Shown in pieces: positions 1-10,152 of a stretch of 64,000 bases of DNA. Below the pieces are notes generated by a model. It was not told the DNA's origin. It searched no databases and saw only the letters and a program-made list of their open reading frames with translations. A program made the position numbers and the translations under genes. Within the stretch, counting starts at the first letter, position 1. Each line of letters begins with the position of its first letter. The stretch is from JAKAGZ01 sp963748105 (GTDB lineage: Bacteria > Bacteroidota > Ignavibacteria > Ignavibacteriales > Ignavibacteriaceae), in contig CAVVHP010000011.1 in assembly GCA_963748105.1 (NCBI GenBank), positions 443,684 through 507,683 of the forward strand. The letters run 5' to 3'.

Positions 1-830
1 AAAATTAAATATTGGGATGCCCGCGGGCCTGCACCCCAGCTGATCCATTTTTTTATGTAATCTGGTGAGTTACTTTCATTAGGCCTGGTTTTATTGGATA
101 CCTGAACTGCAAATTTAATTACATTTTCTGCTACGGGTACTTTTCTTACTAAATCCTGGTAACTAATAATTTCCTTCGCGCTAATAATTTTATTTAGTTC
201 CGGTTTATACTCACTTGTAGTAGCTTCAACTATTTTCATTTCTTCTTCAAAAGAAGGGTAATCAAGCCACAAATTGAACATAAAGCGATCGAGCTGAGCC
301 TCCGGAAGGGGATAGGTCCCTTCCTGCTCTATCGGGTTTTGTGTTGCAAGTACAAAGAAAGGCTCTTCCAAAGTTGTTGTCACACCGGCAGTTGTCACTT
401 TATGTTCCTGCATAGATTCAAGCAAAGCAGCCTGTGTTTTAGGAGGTGTCCGGTTTATTTCATCTGCTAAAATTACATTTGCAAAAATAGGTCCGGGAAT
501 AAACCTGAAATTTCTTTTTTTAGAAACTGGATCTTCTTCAACTAATTCGGTTCCGGTTATATCGCTGGGCATTAAATCGGGTGTAAATTGTATCCTGCTG
601 AATTTAAGGTCCAGTACCTCTGCAAGTGTTTTTATGAGAAGTGTTTTTGCGAGACCGGGCACACCAACAAGAAGGCAGTGCCCTCTGGCCAAAAGGGAAA
701 TAAGCAGCTGATCGATAATCTCATTTTGTCCGATAATTACTTTACCAATTTCGGATTTTATATTTTTTACAGAAGAGTTCAGCTGTCCGACTAATTGCAC
801 ATCATCTTTTAAAATTTCTTCAGGTTTCAA
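1..830 (-). CDS. MoxR-family AAA+ ATPase (3' part cut by window edge)
   Basis: A MoxR ATPase, of the kind thought to act as a chaperone that assembles or activates partner protein complexes. The translation is open from 830 to the window edge, 276 codons. It shows a Walker A of MoxR type (GVPGLAKT, about residues 45-52), a Walker B (VILADEINR), the stretch TQAALLESMQE, and the sensor region LATQNPIEQEGTYPLPEAQLDRF. The start is a TTG at 830, with AGGAAA upstream and the preceding gene's stop 25 bases away; no in-frame ATG lies between. The C-terminal lid is outside the window. It is the last visible gene of a foldase operon (2930-4938, 2131-2958, 855-2129). Family assignment is firm; the partner is unknown. 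Confidence 0.93.
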   Translation of the reverse strand, partial: MKPEEILKDDVQLVGQLNSSVKNIKSEIGKVIIGQNEIIDQLLISLLARGHCLLVGVPGLAKTLLIKTLAEVLDLKFSRIQFTPDLMPSDITGTELVEEDPVSKKRNFRFIPGPIFANVILADEINRTPPKTQAALLESMQEHKVTTAGVTTTLEEPFFVLATQNPIEQEGTYPLPEAQLDRFMFNLWLDYPSFEEEMKIVEATTSEYKPELNKIISAKEIISYQDLVRKVPVAENVIKFAVQVSNKTRPNESNSPDYIKKWISWGAGPRASQYLI

Positions 831-854
831 ATTAATTTTTCCTGTTTGCTTTAA

Positions 855-2129
855 TTAAAGTCTTACTTCCCAATAAATCTTCTGCTTAAGCTCTTTAATC
901 CATTCCTCATATTTCTCCTGTTTTTTATACTGATCAGCAAGCCTCTGTAATTCATTGTAATCAGTTTCAAGGCTGGCAGGATGTTGTGCTGTCCTTTTTT
1001 CAAGCTCAACTATATGATAACCATAGCTCCCGTTACCGTAATCAATTCTTTTAGGGAAACTTATTTCCCCGGCCTTCATTTTTGTAATTATATCCAGAAC
1101 AGATTTATCAAGTTGGTTTAGGTAAAATGTTCCAAGTTCCCCTCCAAATGGGGCAGTGTCTTTATCCTCGCTGTATTTTTTTGCGAATTCAGAAAACGTC
1201 CCTTTACCACTAATTATACTGTCTCTGACGGAAGTGAGGAATTCAATGGCTTTAAGATCTGCTTCATCGCTCTTTTTTATCTTAATTAGAATGTGTCTTG
1301 TGTGAATTGATTCTCCTCTCTTATCCAGTAATTGTATAATATGGAAACCAACAGGTGTTTCAACTACATCAGAAATTTCACCGGGCTTAAGAGCAAATGC
1401 CGCGGCTTCAAATTCCGGGTAAAACACACCTCTTTTTACATACCCAAGATCGCCACCTTCTTTAGCGCTGCCGGGATCTTCTGAATATTTTTTTGCCATT
1501 TCAGAAAAATCAGCGCCTGCCTTAATGGAATCTAATATCGATTGTGCAAATGCTTTATATTTTTCTTTAGTCTTCTCTGATGCTACAGGTATCCTTAAAA
1601 TGTGTGCAATTTTAACTTTTTCTGGGATGACACCAAGACTGTCTTTGTATTTATCATAAAAATCCTCTACTTCTCGTCTGCTGGCATGAACATCAGCAAA
1701 CTTTTTCTCTTTGAGTTTTTGGATCATCACATTTTTTCTAACATCATCACGAAGTTCGCGTTTAATCTTTTCAATGCTCATTCCGTAAATTTGCTCAACT
1801 TTTTCTTTGGAACCGTATTGTTGAATAAAAAGATTTATCTGGTAGTCAATTCTCTGGTTTAGCTCCTCATCAGAAACTGAAATGGAATCCAGTTCCGCCT
1901 GTGCATAAACAAGTTTTTCCTCAATCATTGTGTTGAGAATTTCTTTCTCTAGTCCGGGTTTGTTAGGGTCTAATTTCCTCTGTGCTGCGTAGAGTTGTGT
2001 TTGAAAATCCAGTTCACTTTTCAGAATTATTTCATTATCTACAACGGCTACTATTTTATCCAGTACTTGCTGTGAGTAGATATTACAAGCGAGAAAAAAC
2101 ATTAAGAAAACAAAAAATTTAAATTTCAT
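855..2129 (-). CDS. SurA-like periplasmic peptidyl-prolyl isomerase/chaperone
   Basis: An exported foldase of 424 residues, expected to help outer-membrane proteins fold in the periplasm. Residues 1-19 form a signal peptide ending in YSQ. A SurA-type N-terminal chaperone region covers about 22-150 (VDNEIILKSEL, then IEEKLVYAQAE). Two parvulin (PpiC) domains follow at about 172-270 (KIAHILRI ... GFHIIQLLDKR) and 274-378 (HTRHILIKI ... GYHIVELEKR). This is the canonical SurA order. The start lies one base after the stop of the lipoprotein gene 2131-2958, and the MoxR gene follows 25 bases on, so the genes are probably co-transcribed. Clearly SurA/PpiC; a strict surA orthologue call would need phylogeny because a second multi-parvulin gene is adjacent. 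Confidence 0.92.
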   Translation of the reverse strand: MKFKFFVFLMFFLACNIYSQQVLDKIVAVVDNEIILKSELDFQTQLYAAQRKLDPNKPGLEKEILNTMIEEKLVYAQAELDSISVSDEELNQRIDYQINLFIQQYGSKEKVEQIYGMSIEKIKRELRDDVRKNVMIQKLKEKKFADVHASRREVEDFYDKYKDSLGVIPEKVKIAHILRIPVASEKTKEKYKAFAQSILDSIKAGADFSEMAKKYSEDPGSAKEGGDLGYVKRGVFYPEFEAAAFALKPGEISDVVETPVGFHIIQLLDKRGESIHTRHILIKIKKSDEADLKAIEFLTSVRDSIISGKGTFSEFAKKYSEDKDTAPFGGELGTFYLNQLDKSVLDIITKMKAGEISFPKRIDYGNGSYGYHIVELEKRTAQHPASLETDYNELQRLADQYKKQEKYEEWIKELKQKIYWEVRL

Positions 2130-2130
2130 A

Positions 2131-2958
2131 TTATTCCTGATTTTTAACCTCTATGTTATTTTTAGAGTAAAGTTCTTTGATATAGTTTTTTAAAAATTCT
2201 TCTTTTTTTTGAGCTTCCAATCTTTTTTTTACTAGCCCTTTAATAAACCCGAGTGGTGGTACAGTTCCTTTCTCAATTTTTTGAACAAGTTGGACAACTG
2301 TGTAGACGTCTTTATAATCACTAAATACTATACTTATTTCATCCTGGTTTAATTCTTTTACAATTCTGGTCAGGGAAGTTGGTTCTAATTCATATGCATA
2401 ATAAAGTCTGCTGCTTTTAATATCTAATATTGATGTATCTCCTTTATAAACATTAACCGTTTTATTCCAGTTACTACCCAGAAGAGATGTCCTGAATTTT
2501 ACAGCATTATCTTCATTACTAAAATCAATTATGTTAACTACATATGCGTCATAAAATAGCTTGTAATCATTCTTATTCTGTTTATAATATTCTTCAATTT
2601 CTGATTCTACCGGTGTAACTTTTTCCTTAGCGTAAAGCTTGTCAAGAAAAAGTGTAACCGCTAATTCCTTTTTTGTATCCGTAAGTATTCTTTCAAAGTT
2701 TTTATTGTCTGTTATTCCGTCTTTAAACGCTTTTTGATAAAGCAGTTCCTTATTAACCCAGTTTCTTATAATTTCATTTTTATAAAAATTTTGATTACTT
2801 GAATCTACCAGGCTATTAAATTCATCAGCGGTCAAATAGCTGTTATTAACTCTCGCAATATAATTTTTTTTCGGCGATTCTTTTGAACAACCTCCGATTG
2901 AAATCAATATAAAAAGTAATATAAAATACTTATTTGTTATTTTTATAGATCTTTTCAA
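2131..2958 (-). CDS. Lipoprotein resembling the chaperone part of a PpiC/SurA protein
   Basis: 275 residues with a lipoprotein signal: charged start, a hydrophobic run, then the lipobox ISIGGC with the acylated Cys at about residue 24. The mature part begins like parvulin proteins (ARVNNSYLTADEFNSLVD) and continues with a helical SurA_N-like region (NKELLYQKAFKDGI), but I see no recognisable parvulin catalytic domain, so it may be a chaperone without isomerase activity. It overlaps the 3' end of the upstream parvulin gene by 29 bases and ends one base before the SurA-like gene. The trio looks like one periplasmic folding unit. Function is inferred from resemblance and context. Confidence 0.75.
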   Translation of the reverse strand: MKRSIKITNKYFILLFILISIGGCSKESPKKNYIARVNNSYLTADEFNSLVDSSNQNFYKNEIIRNWVNKELLYQKAFKDGITDNKNFERILTDTKKELAVTLFLDKLYAKEKVTPVESEIEEYYKQNKNDYKLFYDAYVVNIIDFSNEDNAVKFRTSLLGSNWNKTVNVYKGDTSILDIKSSRLYYAYELEPTSLTRIVKELNQDEISIVFSDYKDVYTVVQLVQKIEKGTVPPLGFIKGLVKKRLEAQKKEEFLKNYIKELYSKNNIEVKNQE

Positions 2959-4938
2959 ACTGATCCATATAAATTTTAGGTTGATATTTCTTTGTTAGCT
3001 TTTTTTGATACTCTTCGTTAAGTTCCTTCATCCGGTATTCCTGGTAATCAGCAGTAACTTCAGCTTTTGCTTCTTCAAATGTTTTAATATGGGCCGGGTC
3101 CTTCTGATCCAGCCGTACTATTGAATAACCACCGAAATTTTTATAAATGTCAGAATATTCTCCGTTATTTTTCATGCTCCAGGCTTTCTGATAAAGATCA
3201 TTATGATTTTTATCTCTTAATGTCCAATGGCCGACTCTTTCTTTATAGCCCTTTCGTTCGGTATATTTTGCACACAAAGTGTCAAAATTAGCGCCTTCAC
3301 TAATCATTTTTTTATAATGCAGGATGAGTGAATCTTTGAGCGTAAATAATTCGGTAAATTTAACTCTGTCCGGCCACATATATTTTTTAGCGTGAGCGTT
3401 AAAATAATTGTAAACTGAGGCAGAGTCTATTTTAAGTTTACTCCAAATTTTTTCCTGCTGCAATTTAAATATTATGGCTCCATTTTTATAATCTTCCAGC
3501 ATTTTGTTAATGCTGGGGTCATTCTTCTGAAAAGCAGGCAGGCTCTTTTGAAGTAGTTGCTCTCCGGCTATTCTTGAAACACCTTCGCGGAAAGGCAGCT
3601 TCATAATTGATTCAGCTTCCTCCTTTGGAAGCGAATTAATCAGATCAATATAATCTTTAACAGAATATTTCTTTTTATCTGCTGTAAAAAGAGTCTGAGC
3701 TTTTATTGAATCAGGTAATATCGCGAGATTTATCCCGCCTTTAGAAGTATCGATTATCGACGTAATTTTATCAATAATTTTTTCATTTCCGCTGTAGTTA
3801 TACTTCTTCCTGAGGGAATCAAGTACATTGTTATAAACTTCTGTGTATTGTCTTGCTTTAAATACTTTTAATAATTGATCTCTATCTTCTTCAAATGTAG
3901 GGTAGGCAGCTATGCCTGTTAATTTAATAATATGGAACCCGAAAGGGGACTGAATAACGCCTGAAATATCGCCCTCTTTTTTTAGATTAAACGCAGCTTC
4001 ATCAAACGGTCTTACAGTCTGGTTCCTCGCAAAAAATCCGATGTCACCCCCATTAACTGCTGAGCCGCGGTCCATTGAATATTTCTCGGCCATTTTTGCA
4101 AAGTCTGCACCAGTCTTCAGCATCTGGTAAACGGAGTCAGCAGTTTGTTTTGCCTTTTCCGTCTCCTCTTCAACATCTTTCTTATTACTTTCCTTTTCTT
4201 CGGTTTGCGGCCGAATTAAAATATGACTTACGCGAATTTGGGGACGCCTTTCTCTTATTTCAGTTACTTTAATGATATGATATCCGAATTCTGACTTGAC
4301 CACCTTTGGGTAAATCCGTCCTTCTTTAGTACTATAAATGGCATTTTCAAGATTTAATGGAAGTTGTCCCGCGGTAATATAATACACATCCCCGCCTTTA
4401 TCTTTTGAGTATTTATCCTGGGAATATTTATTTGCCATTTCCGCAAAATCAGCCCCGTTTTTAATACTGTCAAGAACAGCATTAGCCAGTGTTAATGTTT
4501 CTTCTTCTTTGCCCTTTACGGGAGTGAACATAATATGGCTAACTCGGTATTCCCATTTACCCCGTTCATACAATCTTTTAAGGTTTGGCTCAATTATAGT
4601 CTTTTCTTTGTAAAGTGTGTTTGCTAACTGGTCCCTGTATTCGTTTACTTCTTTCAATACTTCAGGATCTTTATCATATCCTTTCGAATAGCCATCTGCT
4701 AAGTTTCATTTTGTAAGTTAAGTAGAGATTCAAAAAATCTTTAAGACTGGAAAGACTGTCTTTTGTCACATCTCCTGATCCCATACTATTTTTTGAATAA
4801 GCTTGTTCAAATTCCCCTACCGTAATTTTGTGGTTATCATATTTAGCAATTACTGTCTCATCTTTTTTGTCCTGAGCAAATGAAAATGCCGCAATAATAA
4901 ACGTAAGTAAAAAAACTACCTGAGGTTCTTGATAGCAT
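2930..4938 (-). CDS. Multi-parvulin (PpiC) peptidyl-prolyl isomerase, two frameshifts near the N-terminus
   Basis: Exported foldase of about 668 residues after correction. Intact from 4657 down to 2930: parvulin domains begin at EYRVSHIMFTPV, at IRVSHILIRPQ, and a more diverged one near WPDRVKFTELFTL. The N-terminus is broken in two places. The ATG at 4938 has a good site (AAGGAG) and starts MLSRTSGSF; a run of seven A (plus strand 4909-4915) has one base too many, after which the signal peptide (FLLTFIIAAFSFAQ) and the segment KYDNHKITVGEFEQAY are legible. A second extra base lies near 4700-4703, just before GYDKDPEVLKEV. Removing one base at each site joins all parts. It heads the foldase operon. 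Confidence 0.82.
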
Positions 4939-5067
4939 GCTGATATACTCCTTATACAGAATACTGAATAATAGAATTATGAACGCTAATTTTAGATAGA
5001 CCCCCCAATAAATCAAGGCAAATAAATTTTGATTACCCGGGGTTTCCTGAAATATAGTTATATGTTT

Positions 5068-7111
5068 TTATTTAACGCGTGTTCCAATTTTAACAGAATT
5101 ATCGACTGAAAGTAAATTCACTTTCCCGTCTTCATCGTCCACTGCCAGAACCATGCCCTGTGATTCCAGGCCCATTAGTTTAGCGGGCTTCAGATTTGCA
5201 ACAATTACAACTCTTTTATTTATAAGATCTTCCGGACTGTAGTGTTTGGCAATTCCTGCTATTACCTGTCTTTCTTCGTTTTCAAGCTTAACCCTGAGTT
5301 TCATAAGTTTTTCGCTTTTTTCAATTTTTTCGGCACTGATAATTTCGGCCACTTTCAGTTGAACTTTAAAAAAATCATCAATGGTTATTGTCTCATCTTT
5401 CTTTGCTTCTTTTACCGGTTCTTCATTATTAAGTTTTGATGTCTGTTCTTCTATCATTTCGTCCTCAATCTTTGGAAAAATTATTTCTGACTTATTCAGT
5501 TTGTGACCTTCTTTCAAATTTTCATTTCCGCATTCATCCCAGCCGACCGGTTTTGCATTTAGCATTTTGAATATTTTTTCGGAAGAGAACGGAATTACTG
5601 GGCTGAATATTTCCGCAAGAGTGTAAATTGCCTGCATACAAACGTAAAGAGTTGTTCCGCATTTTTCTTTATCTGATTTAATCGTTTTCCAGGGTTCGGA
5701 GTCATTGAAATATTTATTGCACGCCCGCGCGAGATTCATTGATTCGAAAACACCGTCTTTAACTTTATATCTTTCAAAGTAGGAAGAAATTTTTGATGGG
5801 GAACCGGAAATTAGTTTCAGCATTTCATTATCGATATCTCCAGTTTTCCCTTTTGCGGGAACTTTGCCATCAAAATGTTTATGAACAAAAGTAAAAGTCC
5901 GGTTTATAAAGTTACCAAGTATATCGGCAAGTTCACTGTTGTTTCTCAACTGGAATTCCTTCCAGTAAAAATCTGTGTCGCGCGTTTCCGGCAGATTTGC
6001 CGCCAGTGTATAACGCAGCGGATCGGCAGGGAAGAGATTCAGAAAATCTATAACATCAATTCCCCAGTTCCTGCTTTTTGAAAATTTCTTTCCTTCAAAA
6101 TTTAAAAATTCGTTTGCCGGTACATTTTGCGGAAGCACATATTTGTCCTTTATTGCCTTCGTTCCAGGCCATGAGCATTGCCGGGAAGACTATGCAGTGA
6201 AATACAACGTTATCTTTCCCAATGAATGCTACGTATTTAGTTTCAGGATCCTGCCAGTATTTTTTCCAGAGATTTTCATCCCCTCTTTTTTCAGATAATT
6301 CCTTTGTTGCGGAAATATAACCGAGAACGGCATCAAACCAGACATAGAGTACTTTACCTTCGGCTTTGTCAACCGGAACTTTAACTCCCCAGTCGAGATC
6401 TCTTGTAACTGCACGGTCTTTTAGTCCATCTTTAAACCAGCCACGGCAGTACTGAAGAACATTTTCCTTCCAGCCGTATTTTTGATTCATCTCGTCGATG
6501 TATTTTTCAAGTTTTGGCTGGTATTTGCCGAGCGGGAAAAACCAGTGGGAAGTTTCTTTAAGTACCGGTGTTTCGCCTGTAATTTTGCTTTTCGGATTTT
6601 TTAATTCTGAGGGATCGTAAAGAGCGCCGCAGTTTTCACATTCATCGCTTCTTGCTTCCTCGTTTCCGCAGTTCGGGCAGGTTCCTTCCACGTAGCGGTC
6701 GGGCAAAAACATTTTTGCTTTTTCATCATAAAACTGCATCGATTTTTTTTCATTAAGAATGCCGCGGTTGTAAAATTCAAGGAAAAATTCTTTAGCTGTT
6801 TCGTGATGCAAAGGAAGGCTTGTTCGTGAATAATTATCGAAACTCATCCCGAATTTTTCAAATGCATCTTTATTGATTTTATGAAACCTGTCAATAATTA
6901 CTTTAGGTTTAACACCTTCTTTATCGGCGGTTATGGTTATCGGAACACCGTGTTCATCCGAGCCGCAGATATATAGTATATCACTTCCTTTTAGTCTTTT
7001 GTACCTGACGAAAATATCAGCAGGCAGGTAGGCGCCGCTTAAGTGTCCTAAGTGTATCGGGCCATTGACGTAAGGCAGTGCGGATGTTACAAGAATTTTC
7101 TCTTTAGACAA
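5068..7111 (-). CDS. metG: Methionyl-tRNA synthetase, one frameshift
   Basis: Charges tRNA-Met in the cytoplasm. The N-terminal part (7111 to about 6140) has the class I signature (PIHLGHLSGAY), the zinc knuckle with four Cys (CPNC and CENC), and the connective region. The C-terminal part (about 6140 to 5068) starts with VPANEFLNFEGKKFSKS, which holds the KMSKS-like loop (KFSKS), then the anticodon domain and a C-terminal EMAP/OB tRNA-binding domain (about the last 105 residues, DDFFKVQLKVAEI onwards). The two parts are in different frames. One surplus base around 6140-6148 separates NEGNKG from YVLPQNVPANE. Corrected length is about 680 residues, normal for MetG with the OB domain. An essential gene, so the break is probably a sequence error. 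Confidence 0.95.
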
Positions 7112-7249
7112 ATTTTACCCGTTTTTCTTGAAATTTTGCAAATTCAAATATAAGGAATTTTTACTTCCAATTTGCAGGTATGATCAGCGCGAAACACGAT
7201 ATATTGTTAGAAAACAAGCAAAAAACAAGGATTTTATCATCCCTGTCCG

Positions 7250-7986
7250 TCAGACGCCCGTTCTCTTGATAAAATCAATAATTATACGGTCCTTAGACTT
7301 AAGTAACTCGTCAGGTGTTCCGTTAAAATGAATTTTTCCTTCGTGCATCATTGCCACTTTGTCGGCAACATTTTTTACACTGTACATATCGTGGGTAACT
7401 ACTATGGAGGTGACCTTTATTTTTTCGCTTAGTTCTTTAATAAGCTTATCAATTGAATCAGCCATTATGGGGTCGAGGCCGGTGGTAGGTTCGTCATATA
7501 AAATATATTCCGGGTTAGTTACAAGAGCCCTTGCAAGGCCGACCCTTTTTTTCATTCCACCCGAAAGTTCCGCGGGTTTAATGTCCAGACACATCATTCA
7601 ATCCTACCAGTTCAAGTTTTTCAACAACAATATCTTCTCATTTCACTTTTCGAATATGTCTTATTTGATTCTACAAGGGGAAGGGATATATTTTCTTCAA
7701 CTGTCATAGAATCGAAAAGAGCCGCACCCTGGAAAAGAAATCCGAATTTCTTCCTCAGTTCGTATAAGTTCGTCCTGCTTCAGATCGCTTACAATGTTAT
7801 CCTTTATTTTTACATAACCCTCATCAGGTGTCAACAGTCCGACAATATGTCTTTAACAATACACTTTTGCCGCAGCCGCTTCTGCCTATAATTACAATTG
7901 TTTCACCGGGGTGTATCTCAAGGTTAACACCCTGAAGTACCTTATTTTTTCCGAAGCTTTTATGTAGGTTTTTAATTCTATCATTT
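7250..7986 (-). pseudogene. Orphan Mla-type ABC ATPase (MlaF-like) with about five single-base indels
   Basis: ATPase of the lipid-trafficking MlaF/Ttg2A type. Intact from 7597 down to 7250: signature LSGGMKKRVGLARAL, Walker B ILYDEPTTGLDP, switch His in VTHDM, and an FNGTPDEL region. Upstream, in shifting frames, one reads MIELKNLHKSFGKNKVLQGV, a Walker A (GRSGCGKS), the Q-loop (FLFQGAALFDSMTVEEN) and SEMEDIVVEKLELVGL. Frame changes lie near 7971 (a base missing from an A run), 7850, 7765, 7640 and 7590 (a base extra each). There is no adjacent MlaE permease or MlaD partner. Either a local patch of sequence errors or a true young pseudogene; all motifs are intact, which favours error. Confidence 0.75.
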
Positions 7987-8081
7987 GAATATTTTGAAAT
8001 CTGTTACGATTAAAATAATCATTTTATATATTTATAAGTAGTTGAGGGGATAAGTATTTGCCGGGAATTTTGCTATGTTTT

Positions 8082-9233
8082 TTAGTTTGAGAGTCTTAGA
8101 ATGAACGGAATTGAAAAAACAGACAGAATAGTGACTACTATATATGTGTCGTGCATTCCTATAAGATCACTGGACATTCCGATCAGCAGGGTGGTGATTG
8201 AAGTAATCGCGAAATTTATCGTCATATAGATTCCATTCAGGAAAGATAGTCGTTCGGATTTTATATCGAGTAATTCGGCGAGTAAAACCGGGTTAGTGGC
8301 AAATAACACCAGCCCGATTAAAATAAGAATTGGAAAATCCCAGAAACCCGGCAGCAGTAAAAATCCCGTCATTAATACCGGGATTGAAATTGCCATTATC
8401 AGCAGTGTAGTTTTCCTCCCGATCCTGTCGGATATAGTTCCTGATAAAAATGTTCCTGCTCCACCTGCGAATTGCAGAACGGAGAGAGAAATTCCGGCCA
8501 TCCAGAGGCTTTCACCTTTTATAGAAAGATATGTCGGAAGAAAGGCCGTTAGTGCGCTCTTTAATATTAGCGTGAAAAATAAAATTGCGGACATATTCAG
8601 GAAAACTCCGGAATGTTCACGGAAGGTTTCCATCAGCCCGGAATCAATTTTTGTTTTTTGGAGGTCCTGTGAAATCTTAATTTTTTTGAATTTGAAATAA
8701 AGAAATATGCTTGCAGCAAGCCCGAACGGAAAAAGCCTGTAAGTTCCTTCCAGTCCCCAGATTGAAATACCCCCAAGAATTACGAGCGGGCCGACTCCCC
8801 GCGCAATCTCTCCGCCAAGCATAAAGAAACTCATGCCTTTTCCAACACGGTTGCCCGCAATATGTTTTACCATAACGGGTGCGGGTACATGAAACATTGA
8901 TGCGCTTATTCCCATTATAAAAAGAAGTATTGCGATAACCGCGTAGCTCGGTGCCGCACCGAGTAAACTCATTGTGATTGCCGTAAGCAGGGGAGCCAGG
9001 ATTAATAGGTAACGGAGGCTGACTTTATCTGCAATTATTCCGACAAGCGGATTCATCAGTGACGGAAGGTTCTGAATTACTGTAAGCAACCCCGCAAGCG
9101 AATAAGATAAACTGAATTTCTCAATAAGCAAAGGAAGAATGGGTGCAAGGAATGCGGAATAAACATCATGGACAAAATGCGCGCCCGCAATTAACAGGAT
9201 GTTTTCCGTCTGGAATTTTTTATGTTCTGGCAT
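8082..9233 (-). CDS. MFS transporter, fosmidomycin-resistance (Fsr) type
   Basis: 383 residues, almost entirely hydrophobic, with about 12 membrane segments. The first helix carries AGAHFVHDVYSAFLAPILPLL, close to the start of Fsr-type exporters, followed by the loop motif GIIADKVSLRYLL in the position of the MFS motif A and a second copy in the C-terminal half (LSGTISDRIGRKTTLL). Probably an inner-membrane drug or metabolite exporter driven by protons; the substrate cannot be read from sequence. The gene stands alone, with about 95 bases to the ATPase remnant and 235 bases to the TonB-like gene. Confidence 0.85.
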   Translation of the reverse strand: MPEHKKFQTENILLIAGAHFVHDVYSAFLAPILPLLIEKFSLSYSLAGLLTVIQNLPSLMNPLVGIIADKVSLRYLLILAPLLTAITMSLLGAAPSYAVIAILLFIMGISASMFHVPAPVMVKHIAGNRVGKGMSFFMLGGEIARGVGPLVILGGISIWGLEGTYRLFPFGLAASIFLYFKFKKIKISQDLQKTKIDSGLMETFREHSGVFLNMSAILFFTLILKSALTAFLPTYLSIKGESLWMAGISLSVLQFAGGAGTFLSGTISDRIGRKTTLLIMAISIPVLMTGFLLLPGFWDFPILILIGLVLFATNPVLLAELLDIKSERLSFLNGIYMTINFAITSITTLLIGMSSDLIGMHDTYIVVTILSVFSIPFILRLSN

Positions 9234-9401
9234 TTGGTTGTGCAGAGTAAAAAATTAAAAATAGATAAATACCAAGATAAAAGATGAAGATGTATAAAGA
9301 AAATAAAAATTTATCCTTCTCAAATATCAATTTATAGATATGGATTAGATGAAATAAAGGATATTGGATTCTAATTTTGGCTTTGAACTCATCCCCCTAA
9401 C

Positions 9402-9426
9402 CCCCTTCTCTTGTGAAGAGAAGGGG
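9402..9426. repeat. Perfect hairpin in the 9234-9468 intergenic region
   Basis: Arms CCCCTTCTCTT (9402-9412) and AAGAGAAGGGG (9416-9426) around a GTG loop, preceded by ATCCCCCTAACC. No T-run follows on either strand, so it is not a standard terminator. It sits between the stop of the TonB-like gene and the MFS gene. It resembles dispersed intergenic palindromes; a second copy is not visible in this window. Confidence 0.6.
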
Positions 9427-9468
9427 AAATAAAAGAGGTGAATTTCTTGAAATGAATAAATCTTGGTA

Positions 9469-10091
9469 TTAATTGAACCGGTAGGTCTTTTCCACCCAGT
9501 AAACAATTTTGTTATCCTTAATTTTAATCGGTTCCCATTTGGATTTGTATGCTGCGGCAATTACACTCTGCAAACATCGCTGCGACCCGGTTGTGTTTTC
9601 AATAACTTTGTGTTCAATTACTTTTCCGTCCGTCCCTATTTTCAACTTCATTTCAATGTAACCCTTAAAGTCCTCATCAGCATTTTTTGGAAGCACTTCA
9701 AGAATTTGTCTCGGAACGAACGGAAGTTGGGGAGCATCCAGTGCATCGCCGCTTCCGGTAACGGCGTACTGCCTTTTCCGCTGCCCGAATTTTCCGTGTT
9801 TGTCAGTGAAACAATATCCTCATCGGGCAGGATCTCGGGCTCATCGGTTACATCCGGTACGAAAATCTTAGGTTCGGGCGGTCTTGGATTTGCAATATTT
9901 TTTTGTGTAGAATTGGGTGCAAGGTCATTAATAGTAAAAAGAAGTGATTGATATTCCGGCGGGGGAGCGGTAGGAGGCGAAATGTACGGAAAGAATAAAA
10001 ACAGGAGAATACAAATTATTAAACTTGCAATAAGGCTTAATTTAAAATTAAGCCTGTATTCTTTTTTTAATATTTTAAATCTTCTGATCAT
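9469..10091 (-). CDS. TonB-like energy-transducer/C-terminal domain protein, one frameshift
   Basis: About 207 residues after correction. One N-terminal membrane helix (about 17-37, LSLIASLIICILLFLFFPY), a Pro-rich periplasmic linker (PPTAPPPEY, PRPPEPKIFVPDV), and a TonB C-terminal-like domain (GYIEMKLKIGTDGKVIEHKV ... KWEPIKIKDNKIVYWVEKTYRF). The first part (10091 to about 9777) and the last part are in different frames. One A is missing from a short A-run near 9774-9777; adding it gives SGKRQYAVTGSGDALDAPQL and joins them. It follows the GWxTD array by 61 bases on the same strand and may be co-transcribed. No ExbB/ExbD is nearby, so coupling to proton force is uncertain. Confidence 0.78.
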
Positions 10092-10152
10092 ATGCCCGGC
10101 AGGTTATTTCCAGGTTAATTCCGTGCTTTGTTTTGTTTCTTTACCCTTAATA

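Noticed and set aside
588..794. Plus-strand 68-codon open frame
   Set aside because: It lies antisense inside the MoxR gene and has no family resemblance or ribosome site.
4657..7154. Programmed ribosomal frameshifting in metG and the parvulin gene
   Set aside because: No slippery heptamer plus pseudoknot or stop arrangement is present, and the same kind of breaks occurs at many unrelated genes.
7240..7260. CCCTGTCCGTCAGACGCCCG as a repeat element
   Set aside because: It overlaps the 3' end of the ATPase gene, and there is no matching second copy with the same flanks.
8296..8700. Plus-strand 134-codon frame antisense to the MFS gene
   Set aside because: The minus-strand frame is a full transporter with known motifs; this is its mirror shadow.
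9463..9951. Plus-strand 162-codon frame over the TonB-like gene
   Set aside because: It is long only because it is antisense to the frameshifted TonB gene; the minus-strand translation has recognisable TonB features.
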